Shown here piece after piece: positions 32,339 through 44,180 of a DNA stretch of 64,000 bases (the first letter of the stretch is position 1; the number at the start of each line of letters is the position of its first letter). Position numbers and translations under genes: made by a program. The stretch covers positions 7,412,001 through 7,476,000 of the forward strand of contig NC_091114.1 of NCBI RefSeq assembly GCF_024713975.1. Reading direction: 5' to 3'. Below the pieces are notes generated by a model. The model ran no database searches, was not told where the DNA came from, and was given only the letters and a program-made list of their open reading frames with translations. The DNA comes from Paralichthys olivaceus. Its lineage: Eukaryota > Chordata > Actinopteri > Pleuronectiformes > Paralichthyidae.

Positions 32339-35200
32339 ACCCCAACCAGTCTCGACTCTTATCACCACAAACTCTCTTGACATACTCGTGTATTCTACGT
32401 ATATGACACCACGTTTTCACCAGGATGTATTGGTTTTCTTTGTCTTTTTCGCGGCTGTCGTGAGTGAGAAGCATCATCAAGCCCTTGAAAACAGTCTCAG
32501 AAGCCTCCGTTGTATTCTAACACGAATAATATGCTAATATGGTTTGTTACATTTTATTTTAGCAAAAGCATATTTGCCCACAATGCTACTATCACATGGT
32601 TACACTACCCAATTAGCACGAACCACCTTCTCTCTTTGGGTGATAACTAAATGTATAGACATCTCCCCTGCTTTTATTTTTTTATAACTTATGAGACAAG
32701 ATGTTCAAGATTGCCTTTTTTTGACACCACTTCTTTCTCCCAATGACTGAGGAAAAAAAACCTTTAATTTTTCATTTGTTGTGGTGAATTTGCATCCAAC
32801 CCACAAAGTAAATAATGCTTTAAGCTCTCATATTTCATAATCAAGGACATGGGTTGAAAAATTTACTTTTTTACCCTTTATCCCCCACCATCTTTTCCTG
32901 GGAGATTCACTTCCTGTTGCCACATTTTCAGTTCTGTTAAAAATAATCCCATGCTTCTCTACCACCTCCTCTTCATTGTGCCTCTCTGTCCTCCCTCCCG
33001 TGTCCTAAAGGTGCTAATGGATGACGGCAGATGTGTTAAGCTTGCTCTCATCTTGAGTCACCTTTGTACAGTTGCATTTCTCCTGTTTGCCGCTTAGTTC
33101 GCTTTGTTTCCAAGAGGTACTGATGATAAACAAGTTGATGCTGATGCTACTTTTAGCTGTATTTAAAAAAAACTACTAAAACCATCTTCCATCCCTTCTT
33201 ATATATTTTGTTAGCATGAGCGAATCATATTGCTTTAACGTGGATGAGAATCGATAGTCACCACTTCATTTCATGGAAGGGGATGGATGCTGTTTTCCTT
33301 GGATTAAGGAGCACAGAAGGCTGGATGAGTAGACGGATGATAGAAGTAATCGCAGAGCACTGAAGCTGTTCTTATGGTCATTATTCTTCTCTTTACCTCA
33401 ATCGTGACGTGTTTTCCCAGCCCACTGTCATTAGCTTGCATGACAAGATTTTAAAGAAGTTAAACAGAACTGATAGTTAACGTGGATTCCACAACAGTGA
33501 TGCTGCCTCTGAAGGGTAGCTGCACTGTTTAAACCTGCACCTAAAGTCCTCATCTGGTTCTTTTTAGCATTACTGTAATGTCTCATACAAACCTGTGCAT
33601 GTTAGACGTATGTGAAAGGGCTGATTGAGTGAAATTGAAAGGTAATGCTGGGGTATGAGCATCTTAGCATTGAGTGGAGTTTTACTGTACAGCTGCTGAG
33701 ATGTGCGGTGTAGGAGTTCCACTGAGGATTTTGGATTCACTAGTCAACCCAGAAAGGCTGCTGTAACCACTTCAACCTTGTCGATTCCATATCTGTTTAC
33801 AGAACCTTCAGGGTATTTTTGGACAGTTTCAAGCGCCTGTCAGCTGGGTTAAAGGCCTCCATTTAAAAAAAAATAAGTAAAACCCTTTAATTTCAGAACT
33901 GTATTCAGTTTGCGAGGACTTTACGTGTGGGCTGGAAGAGTGAAAAGATGTTTCTTTACACTACAGAGGATGGGAATATTCATCCGTCTGATGTGGCTGA
34001 GAGAGCCTTAACTAGATACGGTTTGAGATGTTTTTAAAACTGGTCTAATCATTGACCACTTGAGATTTCATACAGATTATTGCCTGGTTAGTATGTTGAG
34101 AACGAAATACTAAAATACATTACGCAACAACAAAAAACCCTTGTGAAGTACGAAGTCTGGAACCTGAGGTGAACGTTTGTGCTTGTTTCAAACCTGGTGG
34201 AGACAATAAAATAGTCATATAAAAATATTCTGCACCTGTAGACAACATGTTGGTGTTTCATGCTTGTTTGAACTCCGATCATGAACAAGAAAAACAATTA
34301 AACAATATATTGCTTGTTTTTGTTCTAGACTGCCTTCTGATAAGTACAGTAATTCATTTTTTTTGTACCACATAGGTTACAGTAAAAAAAGGATGTTGTA
34401 CATAGTGGTAGTTTATAACCGACTGACAGTCTCTCTCAGGTTAATCAAACGTAATCAAACCTCATCTGTTTTACTTTAACAGCCATGTTGTCAGTTTGGT
34501 GTTAGCTGGATTGAATTGGCCGCAGCTCGGACCTAGAGTCAATTTATGTGTACCTTGTTTAAATTAATTCTGATTTTTAAAACCATCAAAGTTTACGAGT
34601 TGCTACACAACTAAGAAAATAATAACACTACTGTTCACGAGATGAGTTTAGTTCTTGCATAACTTGTGATAAAGTAAAGGAAGAAGTTCTTGGAGATGTG
34701 AAATGGCTTGAAAGAAATTATGACACAAAGTTTGAACTGAACCTGGATCCGTGCTCTGTGGTTACATTCAATCCAGATAAGTGGGCTGTGTAAAAAATAA
34801 AAGATGGCTCGCTTGAACCAGAAATACATTTGTGAAAATATCCTAACTTGATAAATGAGCCTAAACGTTGCTAGTTTATTTCAAAGTCACTGAGAAGTTT
34901 TATTTTGGAAAATGGTTACATACCCTCACAAAATTAGAGATCTATCTACCGGTCTTTTCTCTATGTATATATATACATATATATAAGCTGTTGTGAATCC
35001 ATATTCATTTTCATTTCTTGGCCTTTTACAAGTAAAACACTTTTTTAAACATGTTTAAAAAAAAACAAAAACCTTCCATGATTGAGAGTGAGTGTTTAAA
35101 AAGTCTTGTCCATAAACGATAATGAAAGGGAAAAGAAAGTCATTCTGCCTTGTCAGTGTTTTATTTGTATGTTACAAATAAAGGAAAGTTGTTTGACTTT
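31655..35200 (+). other. naa40: Probable long naa40 3' UTR
   Basis: No coding exon is seen between the naa40 stop and the b3gat3 promoter. A polyadenylation signal AATAAA at 35177-35182 follows a TTATTTGTATGTTACA context, and a GT/T-rich stretch lies just after it. A 3' UTR of about 3.5 kb would fit the long UTRs known for NAA40, but earlier signals may be used. A (CA)n run lies at 32293-32337. Confidence 0.5.
32293..32337. repeat. (CA)n microsatellite
   Basis: About 22 CA units in the presumed naa40 3' UTR. Confidence 0.95.
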
Positions 35201-35559
35201 TCAAGAGATGCCCTTTTGTTTTTTTTACGTGTGATGAATGAGTTTACATTTTAAACAGATGAATATGCACGGAAGCAATAAAATGTCGTGAAATTAATGT
35301 AAATTAGGAACATTAGAGACAATCGTATATTTTCATCTTCGCTAAATGAAAAAAAATACATATATACCTTCAAAATCTCATATATAGGATAATCATGAGT
35401 TTGCGACTGTAAAAATGTGTATTTTAATCTTTATAAATTATGAAATGTAAGGAAAACTACTAGAAAATCTCTCCTGCCGAGTCAGTTTGAATTTATGTGG
35501 AACTATTAGGGATAGCCTACGAACCGAGGGGACTCCTTACAGCGGTGCACCGCAACCGG

Positions 35560-35712
35560 AAGATGTTGGTATATTTGTGTCCTAGCTAAACGGAATGAAT
35601 GGACGCTGTGATGCACTGAGGTGCTTCTGCTTCCATCTGTCCAACATGACATGAACTCCTCAGCTCATGATTCAAGCCGCTCGTTCTCGTCTTCCACGAA
35701 TTCCCGCCGCTG
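35560..35712 (+). other. b3gat3: Candidate b3gat3 5' UTR exon
   Basis: A good donor (CCGCTG followed by GTGAGC) ends at 35712 in a moderately CpG-rich stretch, and a pyrimidine tract plus CAG acceptor at 36095-36104 precedes the b3gat3 ATG by nine bases. The two imply a non-coding first exon. Left end unknown. Confidence 0.45.
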
Positions 35713-36113
35713 GTGAGCTCATGAAAACAACCGCCGAGTTATTTCCTGTGAAAACTTGTTTGTTAGGCTAACATAGCTTAGCTTGCACTGGTGTATCCTC
35801 ATGTTCGAGGGGTTATCACGTCTTCTCGGTAACAGCGCACGGAAACCTTTACATTTTGAGATTGAACGTTTTGCACTCGTCGTGACAGGAAACGTAATGT
35901 TGTTGAGCAGGGACATTAGCCGTCTTAGCGCGTTAGCAAAGTGCTGAGTGCTGGACGAGAATCAGACTGTTCCCATCATTGCAATCTCCAAATGCTAAAA
36001 ACAGAGAGCCGATAATTAAATAGAAATATAATCCAATAATCCTTTGAGAGTAACACAATTTGATTCACGATGTTTTAACACGTCCATTACTGTCCTCCTT
36101 TCAGCTGATCACC

Positions 36114-38447
36114 ATGGCAACAAGGATGAAGCTGAAGCTGAAGACGGTGTTCGTGCTCTACTTCATGGTCTCCCTCCTGGGCCTCGTCTATGCACTGATG
36201 CAGCTGGGTGAGTGGTCGGCTCACAGACCGCGTTCAGGCCTGGTAGTCTATTACTCTAAGTGCTCAGCGTTAAGTAAACGTCCAGACCCAATGAGAGCCC
36301 ATCACGCCTCCTCAGCTGAGGTCCTGTGACCTGCTACAGTGTCGCAATGAATCACTCATATTTTTACACTTCTCAGTTCTATACGTTGATTCATTCATCA
36401 CCATGATTGATCCTATTTTAAAATGTCGTCATTTTACATCCGTGGATTCTTCCCTTCCATCAGCCCCTCCCAACTCAGCTTCTCATCCCTTTTGCTGAGG
36501 CCGACACGCACGAACACACAAACGCATGCACGCACATACACATCAACAGACACATCTGTTAATTAAAACTGGTTAAAAACTCGTCACTTGTGATCAGATC
36601 ACTCAGTAAACAGACACCGTTACCTTTTGGTAAAACACTCACGATGCACGGCTGATCCTCCCCCAGGCTACAAGTAAAAGTCTAGAATATTGAAAATGCC
36701 CTCTGCCTTCATCCGTTTTCACCCCCCCGATGCTGTGCAGGTCAACGCTGCGACTGCACGGAGCATGACCTGCCCAAAGACCGTACCATATCTCGGCTGC
36801 GGGGGGAGCTGCACCGTCTTCAGGAGCAGATGAGGAAGTCGGAGGCGACCAAACAGCCCCAGAAACAGGCAGTCAAGCCCTCTCTGCCCACCATCTTTGT
36901 AATCACCCCAACATACGCAAGGTAGCCCTCTTTTCCCCAATCTCCCCCTCCTCTTGCTACTATACATCCCCCTTCACGCACAAACACACCCTCCTTTTAA
37001 TGTTCTGTCTTTCCAGGCTGGTACAGAAAGCTGAGCTTACTCGTTTGTCCCAGACGTTCCTCCACGTTCCTCAGCTCCACTGGATTGTGGTGGAAGACTC
37101 GCCTCATAAGACGCCGCTGGTGACAGACCTCCTGGTGAAGAGCGGCCTGACCTTCACACACTTACACATGCCCACTGCCAAGGACCGCAAACTCCAGGAG
37201 GTGGGCAGAGTCAGGTGAATTGTAGAGTCAAAAATCAATCTGTCACATAACATTATTGTCTTTTTTGTTTTTGAATCTGCTCCTCAGGGCGACCCCAGCT
37301 GGCTGAAGCCCCGTGGAGTCGAGCAGAGGAATGAGGGTCTACGGTGGCTCAGAGAGGACAGAAGGGCTCAGCCAGGCGGAGATAACCAGCAGGGAGTGGT
37401 TTACTTCGCTGATGACGATAACACGTACAGCCTACCGATATTTGAAGAGGTGGATGTTGCAATTGTGTTCGTGATGTCTACAAAGTTTAATGCTGTGACG
37501 CTATGCGTGTGCGTTTAAAATGTCCCGTTAGTAAATGAGAAAAATATCTTGTTGTCTCGTCTCAGATGAGGAGTACCCAGCGAGTGTCTGTGTGGCCTGT
37601 GGGGCTGGTCGGAGGGATGAAATATGAGAGGCCAGTGGTTGAAGGAGGAAAAGTGAGTGCTTTCCTATCTCTAGTTTGTCAATGGTGGAAGAGAAGGATC
37701 CCTTTCTAATTTGTGTTTTGTGTTAATTCTGCTCAGGTGGTTCGCTTCCACACCGGCTGGCGTCCCAGTCGCCCCTTCCCCATGGACATGGCTGGATTTG
37801 CTGTGTCCCTCAAACTGGTCCTGGCCAATCCAGAGGCTTGTTTCGATGGAGAGGCACCAATGGGTTTCCTCGAAAGCAGCTTTCTTCAGGGATTGGTTAC
37901 CATGGATGAGCTGGAGCCCAAAGCGGACAACTGCTCGAAGGTATGAGGAACCAAATTCAGATATTTCGGCTACACCCACACTATTACGTTCGAAAACGCC
38001 TCACCTCTTGTTGGCGCTCACAGCTTCTTGCTGATTGGGTCTTTTCGGTCACAACATAACCTTCGCTGATTCGTCAGGTTCCAATCACATGTGACAACCA
38101 GCATTAGCCTTGGTTATGAGTGTAGAGCGCATCATGAATAATCAGCTACAAGCATTTCTGACCCTGTTGTCTTTGCTAACAGCTCTTGTGCAGTTAAATT
38201 CTGCATTTTCTATTGATGCGACTGCTTTCATGGATATTATTCGAGCAATTACTGTTCACACCAGCACGTGCACTCCCAGTTTACACGAGTGGGCACGTGA
38301 TATGTTTTTCAGGTGTGTTTAACATGTTAGTTTTCAAACACTTTGTAGGTGCTGGTGTGGCACACGCGGACGGAGAAACCGAAGATGAAGAGAGAGGAGG
38401 CTCTGCAGGCTCAGGGATTGGGTTCAGACCCTGCTGTGGAGGTCTGA
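36114..38447 (+). CDS. b3gat3: Beta-1,3-glucuronyltransferase 3 (GlcAT-I)
   Basis: Golgi enzyme adding glucuronic acid to Gal-Gal-Xyl, the last step of the glycosaminoglycan linker on proteoglycans. Coding exons: 36114-36207, 36741-36921, 37017-37200, 37288-37449, 37566-37652, 37737-37940 and 38349-38447; 1011 nt, 336 aa (human 335). Type II topology: short basic N-terminus ([10 protein letters not shown]) then a membrane segment about residues 11-30, a coiled stem, and the catalytic domain from [12 protein letters not shown] (about 80). The metal-binding DXD motif is seen in [16 protein letters not shown] (about 193-208). VGGMKYERP and [10 protein letters not shown] are family blocks. The last residues are DPAVEV. 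The alternative upstream start in another frame is not supported. Confidence 0.97.
36580..36612. repeat. Fragment of the 4829-5323 type MITE end
   Basis: TCACTTGTGATCAGATCACTC resembles the right end of the rcor2-intron MITE. Only the end is recognisable, in b3gat3 intron 1. Confidence 0.35.
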
Positions 38448-39850
38448 GGAACACACACACACACACACACACACAGACGCACACACACATTGTTAATTCC
38501 TTCTGCTGTTCAATGCTGAATATGCAAACTTGCCTTGTAAATACTGTAAAAATTTAAAAATATCTGTTAGAGGCGATATTTAAATGAAGCTGGTTATAAC
38601 TGCTTGTGTGTTTGTTTGTTCTGTCGGGTAGTCAATGTGCGTGTGTGTGTATATATTGAATGATTGTGTGTGTGTTGTTGTAACTGTATGTTAGTGTACA
38701 TATCAGGGTTTTCGTTTGTTTTAGTTAGTTAGACATCTTTCTTCAGCAGTACAGAGAACGAGTTCAGACATTTGCCTGATTGGGGGCGCCAGTTTTCCAA
38801 TTTTGCTCCACTGGTACATTTCGAGGAATCTTATTAAAGATTTGTAAGATTTGTCGGTTTAACTAATTTCTGGCAGCAGTTAGATATTTTTCCAGCTGAG
38901 TCACATCATGTCTTGTTCCACCTCGTGTCTTTGTTCCCTCTGTTGATTGTATCTGTACTCAACTTTTATCAGTTCTAACATCTTGACTGATTCTCTGACG
39001 GAGACGCAGTTGACATGGAGCATTTCTTCATGCATGGCCTCTATTGTTGTGTAATAAGTATCCGTAAGTATGCACTCAGCCATTATAGGTGCGTTTTTAG
39101 TCACAAGACAAAAAAAAATCACATCACCATCAGAGGCATGAGCATATTCTTTCTACATATTACTGTGGGGCAAAGCTTGTTTTTCAGCGTAAACAAGATT
39201 CCTGACAAACAGTCACACAAAAACAAAACAGTGAACAAATGCTAGTGACTAGTTGCTGCCTTGTTTTTATTATGTGCTCATACATCTGTGTCACAAACAC
39301 AACTTTGCGACACTATACCACAACACAAACAAAACAAATACAGAGATGCAAAGGCTCCACACCCACAATCATAACACAACAGCTTCTTCTCACAAGTATT
39401 TATATGTGAATGCTTCTCGTGATGCTTTTTTGGAAACATAGTTGGTGGAATCCATCCAGAAATCACCACTGACACACATTTAAGTCATTATGCAGTAACA
39501 CTAAACAAAACATGGCGTCCATATTACACTTTCTCAAATAGGAAGAAAAAATCCCTGTTCGATTTCACTTGCAGTGTTTTGAAAAAAAGCTTTTATGTAT
39601 AAATCAAACTACTCTGTGCACTTTATTATCTTTTCTTCAGAAATCAAACAGTGAAGTAACAAAACGTTTCTCCTCACCTACTGTTGTATTATACTGTAAA
39701 AACAGCTAGTGTCTGCTTCTGTATAATTAGTGCCTGTAAGTCAGTTCTCTACTGGTGTATGATGTATTTATTACTGTAATATTCTCTACTTCGTATAACG
39801 TGATCATGTCTGTCCCTGCTCTGCAAAATAAACCGAGTTAATGGAAAACG
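38448..39850 (+). other. b3gat3: Probable b3gat3 3' UTR
   Basis: Starts with a CA microsatellite (38452-38490) only a few bases after the stop codon. The polyadenylation signal AATAAA at 39827-39832 is followed by a TTTTTGTCTTTG stretch. No coding potential seen. Confidence 0.55.
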
Positions 39851-41439
39851 TATTTTTGTCTTTGCCTCTTTTCAAACGTTAGTGGTTCTGGCCTTTTTCT
39901 CTCTTAACAGAGGAAAACACAGCAATGCAGCAACTACACAGACTCTGGTTTATTGTTTTTATTAATTTTTCAGAGAATAATTTATGAATCTTCATGGAAG
40001 AAATTCAGGAAGCTTGATTGAATTACAGGGGACTGTTGGGTTCATGTGTTAAAATGTTGTACATCCTCAGTTTTTGTCTGTTAGCTCAGGGACTATCTGT
40101 ATCCTGTTTACTCAGTGGTTTTTTACACAGAATCTCATGAACAGAGCCACACGGCCAAAATAGAAGTTGTTTTTAAAAGTCACAGCCTAGCTTTAAGTGT
40201 CTTGAATGAGCTTGAATTAGAAACCCGTGTATCTTCCCTTGCCTAAGCCAATATTTTCTCCCCTGTCCATCAGCAATATTACACAACAACCAGATGGATT
40301 AACTTGAAAATCAGTGGTAGGATGTGGTATGAGTCAGGGAAGAACCCATAAAAGTTTGGTGTGGCTCCAGGATTCTTTTCACTTTCTTTGTCATTGCAAT
40401 ATATCCTAGATCTTGATGAAAAAAACATCAGGTGTGTTTAGGGAACTGATATCTATGAGTGTGTGAAATTTGATGAAACGATTTCTCTTCCAGACAAATA
40501 AAAACAGATCTAGTCTTTCTGTGCTGCTGCAGATGAAATGAATTTCTGTATTCATTAACTTTTTTCTATCATCACATTTTGGATTCTGAGGCCGTCTTGT
40601 TTAGTAAATGCTGAATTGACTTAGAAGTCCATCGTCTGTCTCGACTGGCTCCTCAATTTCCCTGATTTGAAGCCCAGCCAGCAGCACACCTGTTCCCTGT
40701 CTGAGTGTGTCAGCTCACACACTCCAGCAGCCTGAGGCACAGATGGGACGTGTCACGCTCGACTTGTCTGACTTAGTTCTGTCTGTCTCATCCTCTGCAG
40801 TTTCACCACATCGAAACAAACAACCAAGAGAGCATGACATGTCCCTGCTCGACAGTGTCCATGGCAACCTGCTCCCAGCATCCACCGCTGTCAGCAGTGA
40901 TTTCCCACACAGGTGGGGGATTGTCCGACCTCAACACAGCTGAGGTTTTTTACAGGCCTGTGTGATTGGCAGCTGATCCGCCCTCTCTGCAGGGAAGTGG
41001 CCCGCTCGTTGACCATATATGGAGTGTTAGGGACGCAAGAGTCTGCCTCCTCACAAAACACACACTCACACAGGCCTCGTAAGATGAATGTACACCGGGG
41101 GGGTGACTAAGAGCTGAAGTCAGAGAGCCAGATGCCAGAGTTTCATCCGCGATGATTCAAGTGCATTTAAACATACACACCTGCAGACTAGACTTAAATA
41201 GTTACTGGTTCAGTTCCCGTCTGCAACTTTTACATTTTATCATCACCTACACTGTCATAGTTTAATTCATAGAAAACAAATATCACACTCCATTCATGTG
41301 TCCAAATGTTGCTGTGTCTTCACATTTGCAAAGTATGCATGTGGGTGCATGTACAAGAAGGTGTGTGTGCACAAGCTGACTTCAGTATGCTGTCATGGAG
41401 ATGATTACACAAACACACACGCACATGCTGATTAGTGTG

Positions 41440-41690
41440 ACTATCCCTATCAGGACTTTTCATTAACTTCCATTCATTGTGGACAGCCTAACCAGAACCT
41501 TATCCCGAACCTGTGCCATGACTCTAAATCATACCTTACCCTAACCTTAACCAGGAGCTAAGGAATGACATCATCCCTCATTAGAACCAGGCTTTGGTCC
41601 CAGTTGAGTCTACTGGTCCTGACAAGGTCAGTGTTTATGCTGGATAAGCACCTGAAGAGGTTACAAAAATGATTATACACACAGACAAAC
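41440..41690. repeat. Dispersed repeat with CCTAAC units (copy 2)
   Basis: Units such as CCTAACC, CCTTACCCTAACCTTAACC are followed by ACTGGTCCTGACAAGGTCAG and a CA-rich end, the same plan as 15640-15890. Degenerate. Confidence 0.55.
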
Positions 41691-42388
41691 GCTCTGCACC
41701 CCCCAAACACAGTGTTTAACATCCAAACACATGGGGGGTTGGGGCTGAGGAGGCCTATTGGATGAGAGGTGGGGCATCTATTTGGGTCCAGTTGCCTATG
41801 GGCACTTAAACAAGTCCTGACTATTAGTGAGACACTGTTTCCTCAGTTCCTGTTTTTCTTATTTAGTGCTATACTTAGCCCTTACCTTGTATGCGTGCTT
41901 GTATTGATGTGTGTATATGTGTGTTTTACTTTGATTGTATGAAATGTGCTATTTTTAATGAGGGGGATAAAAACACCTTCTAAGTTACACTGAATGTAAA
42001 ATATCTGTGTGTGTGTGTGTGTGTGTGGTGTTTGCAGCCTCTGAGGTTACAGCTGGGTTGGAGTCACGTCTGTTTGCCGCAGGTTGAGGACGTTCATGGT
42101 TAATGACTGATGGCTGCTGATATCAGAGTAGGAAGTTTGTTCAGTGGTATGAAGTTAAACCTTTTGAGAACCCCTGTGTGTGTTTGTGTGTGTACAAGGG
42201 TGTGTAGGCCGCAGTACATTTGTCCCTTCAGCTCTTATTAGTGTTATAGATTTCTTAACTTTAAGTCGTTGTGTGCTTAAGGATGCAGAGAGGTCGTGTG
42301 TGTGTGTGTGTGTGTGTGGTTAAACAAAAAGGAGCAGAAGGCATAAAAGAAAGAGAAAGACAAAAGGTCCTTGTTAGTGAGAGTTTTC

Positions 42389-42391
<3 letters not shown>

Positions 42392-42426
<35 letters not shown>
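42392..42426. repeat. (GT)n microsatellite
   Basis: GT run; a shorter one lies at 42297-42318. Confidence 0.93.
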
Positions 42427-42431
<5 letters not shown>

Positions 42432-42529
42432 TTGGCATGTCTGTTCATTCGCTCTGGTGATGACAGGAGTGCAGGTTCGGGCAGGGTCGACCCGTGACGT
42501 TGTGTGTTAGGGGAGTATCCTGAGCTCCC

Positions 42530-42628
42530 AGCTCTCAGTCACCCACACAGGAGCCACTGCTCACCAGTGCTGACACACACTCTCTCTCACACACACACTT
42601 ACAAGAGGAAGACAACAGCAAGATATCA
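42530..42628 (+). other. Candidate 5' UTR exon of the C11orf86-like gene
   Basis: A donor (AGATATCAG followed by GTAAGACG) ends at about 42628. A matching acceptor (TCTTTTTCAG) lies near 44090, 90 bases before the ATG of the next coding exon. The left border is a guess. Confidence 0.4.
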
Positions 42629-43029
42629 GGTAAGACGTGTTTCTCTTTATCTGAAAAATCTCCATTTTGCTCACCGCTAGTGTCGATGACATGTGTCATG
42701 ACAAGTAATTTTATGAAAGAAAAGAAAGTAGTATTCTCTTTACAGCTCCCTTGATTATTCTTACAATAAGCAGCAGGTTGTTCGATTGATTTTTTCTCCT
42801 CCTCTCAGTCTTCTTGTGCTTGTTTTCTCGATAGATCATCTGGTTTCATTCTGCTCTCTCCTTCTTTATTCCTTCTTTCTTTTTTTATTTTGCTGATGTT
42901 TATTTCTATCAATCCTCATCCTTACTTTAATAATCTCAGCCCCTGGCAGACTGGGTGAGGTTAGACAGGTTATGTGAGATGTAGCCCACACCTGGGGGCA
43001 TCTGTACTCCTTTTTTTATTTGTCCCTTT

Positions 43030-43215
43030 TTTTTTTTTACCTTTGCACAGAGTCAGGCTAACTGCCCCTGTTTCCAGTCTTTGTGCTAAGCTAAGCTAAC
43101 CAGCTGTTGACTATAGCTTTAAATCTCTACGTGAAAGTGACATTCATCCTCTCATCTTGCTCTGGATAAGAAAGTCATCAATTATTTCTGAAAGTTATTT
43201 CAATAAATTGCAGTT
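43030..43215. repeat. Percomorph dispersed repeat (TAAGCTAAGCTAACC type)
   Basis: Reads CAGGCTAACTG...TTTCCAGTCTTTGTGCTAAGCTAAGCTAACCAGCTGTTGACTATAGC, then CTCTCATCTTGCTCTGGATAAGAAAG. This order of phrases is a familiar short interspersed repeat in perch-like fish genomes (from memory, not searched). It supports a percomorph source. Confidence 0.7.
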
Positions 43216-43239
43216 TTACATTGGTTGCTGTATAGTTAA

Positions 43240-43330
43240 TTATAATAACCCGGATTTCTATAGCACCTTTCACCAGAGGTGCTTCACAAAATGTAATAGT
43301 GCAAAAGACAGCATATTATAAATAATAACA
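43240..43330. repeat. Fragment of a dispersed repeat (TATAGCACCTTTCA type)
   Basis: Contains TTTCTATAGCACCTTTCACC and GTGCTTCACAAAATGTAATA, like a widespread fish repeat tail that reads TATAGCACCTTTCA...GTGCTTTACA. Fragment only. Confidence 0.5.
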
Positions 43331-44180
43331 AACTCGATCTTGGTGGATTGTAGTGAAATATGTCATCAGGTATGAATTTGTGCATGACTAAAATGTAAGA
43401 TCACAAGGGCAGAAACTGAAAAGAATGTTTCACTTTTGGTAACAACCAAATTGCTGATGTCACAGCAGGGGTTTGTCCGTGACAGGTGATAGAAGACAGC
43501 AATATTTATTTTCCTCAGTACATAGCTTTATTCATGTTTTATGCATTCTTTCCGTGTTCTTGTCACCTGCCTTGAATTTGGACGTAATGTCGATAATTTG
43601 TTGGTTTATAAAGTTTTTTTAAAAATGTGATAGAAGATGCCTGTTTCAGGTCCGACTGGTTAAATCAGTGTCAAAGTCTGAGTCTGTGTTTGTGCACTTG
43701 TGTGTTTATCTTCACTGCGTTCTCATCTTTGACATCTAGTTATCATCACAACCCCGGCAACATTGACCCTGATCTCTTGGCTAACACACACACACACACT
43801 CGCATACACACGCATATCAAGAGTAGAACTACAGGTGCAAATCTGCAATGGTCTATAGCAGATCATCCACACGATCATATCCACATAAAACATGCAGACG
43901 CTTGCACATATACTCGCAACATTTCTCATTTCATGCATCTATCACCTTCCCTGTACTTTGTTTCACATGAAATTCTCTCGTAGCTGTTATTAAGTGATTG
44001 AGATTACGAGTGTGAAAGAAGGAGACCCAAAGAGCGAGGTTAAAAGCCAGATTATGTAATGGTATTAAACTAATCTCTGTTCTTTTTCAGTGGTAACCCA
44101 AAAACAAAAGGGGAAAAGAAGTGTGTGAGAGGTAAGAGTGCAACAAGAGGTGAAAGAGAAACAAGACAGAAAGAGAAAGG

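Larger units (their letters stand above)
39851..42520. other. Intergenic region, b3gat3 to C11orf86-like gene
   Basis: No gene recognised. It contains the second CCTAAC-type dispersed repeat (41440-41690) and GT/CA runs near 42006-42027, 42297-42318 and 42392-42426. Short open frames near 40707-41110 show no domain or splice context. Confidence 0.55.

Noticed and set aside
40707-41110. Small gene between b3gat3 and the C11orf86-like gene
   Set aside because: Two short frames with no domain, conserved motif or splice partner.
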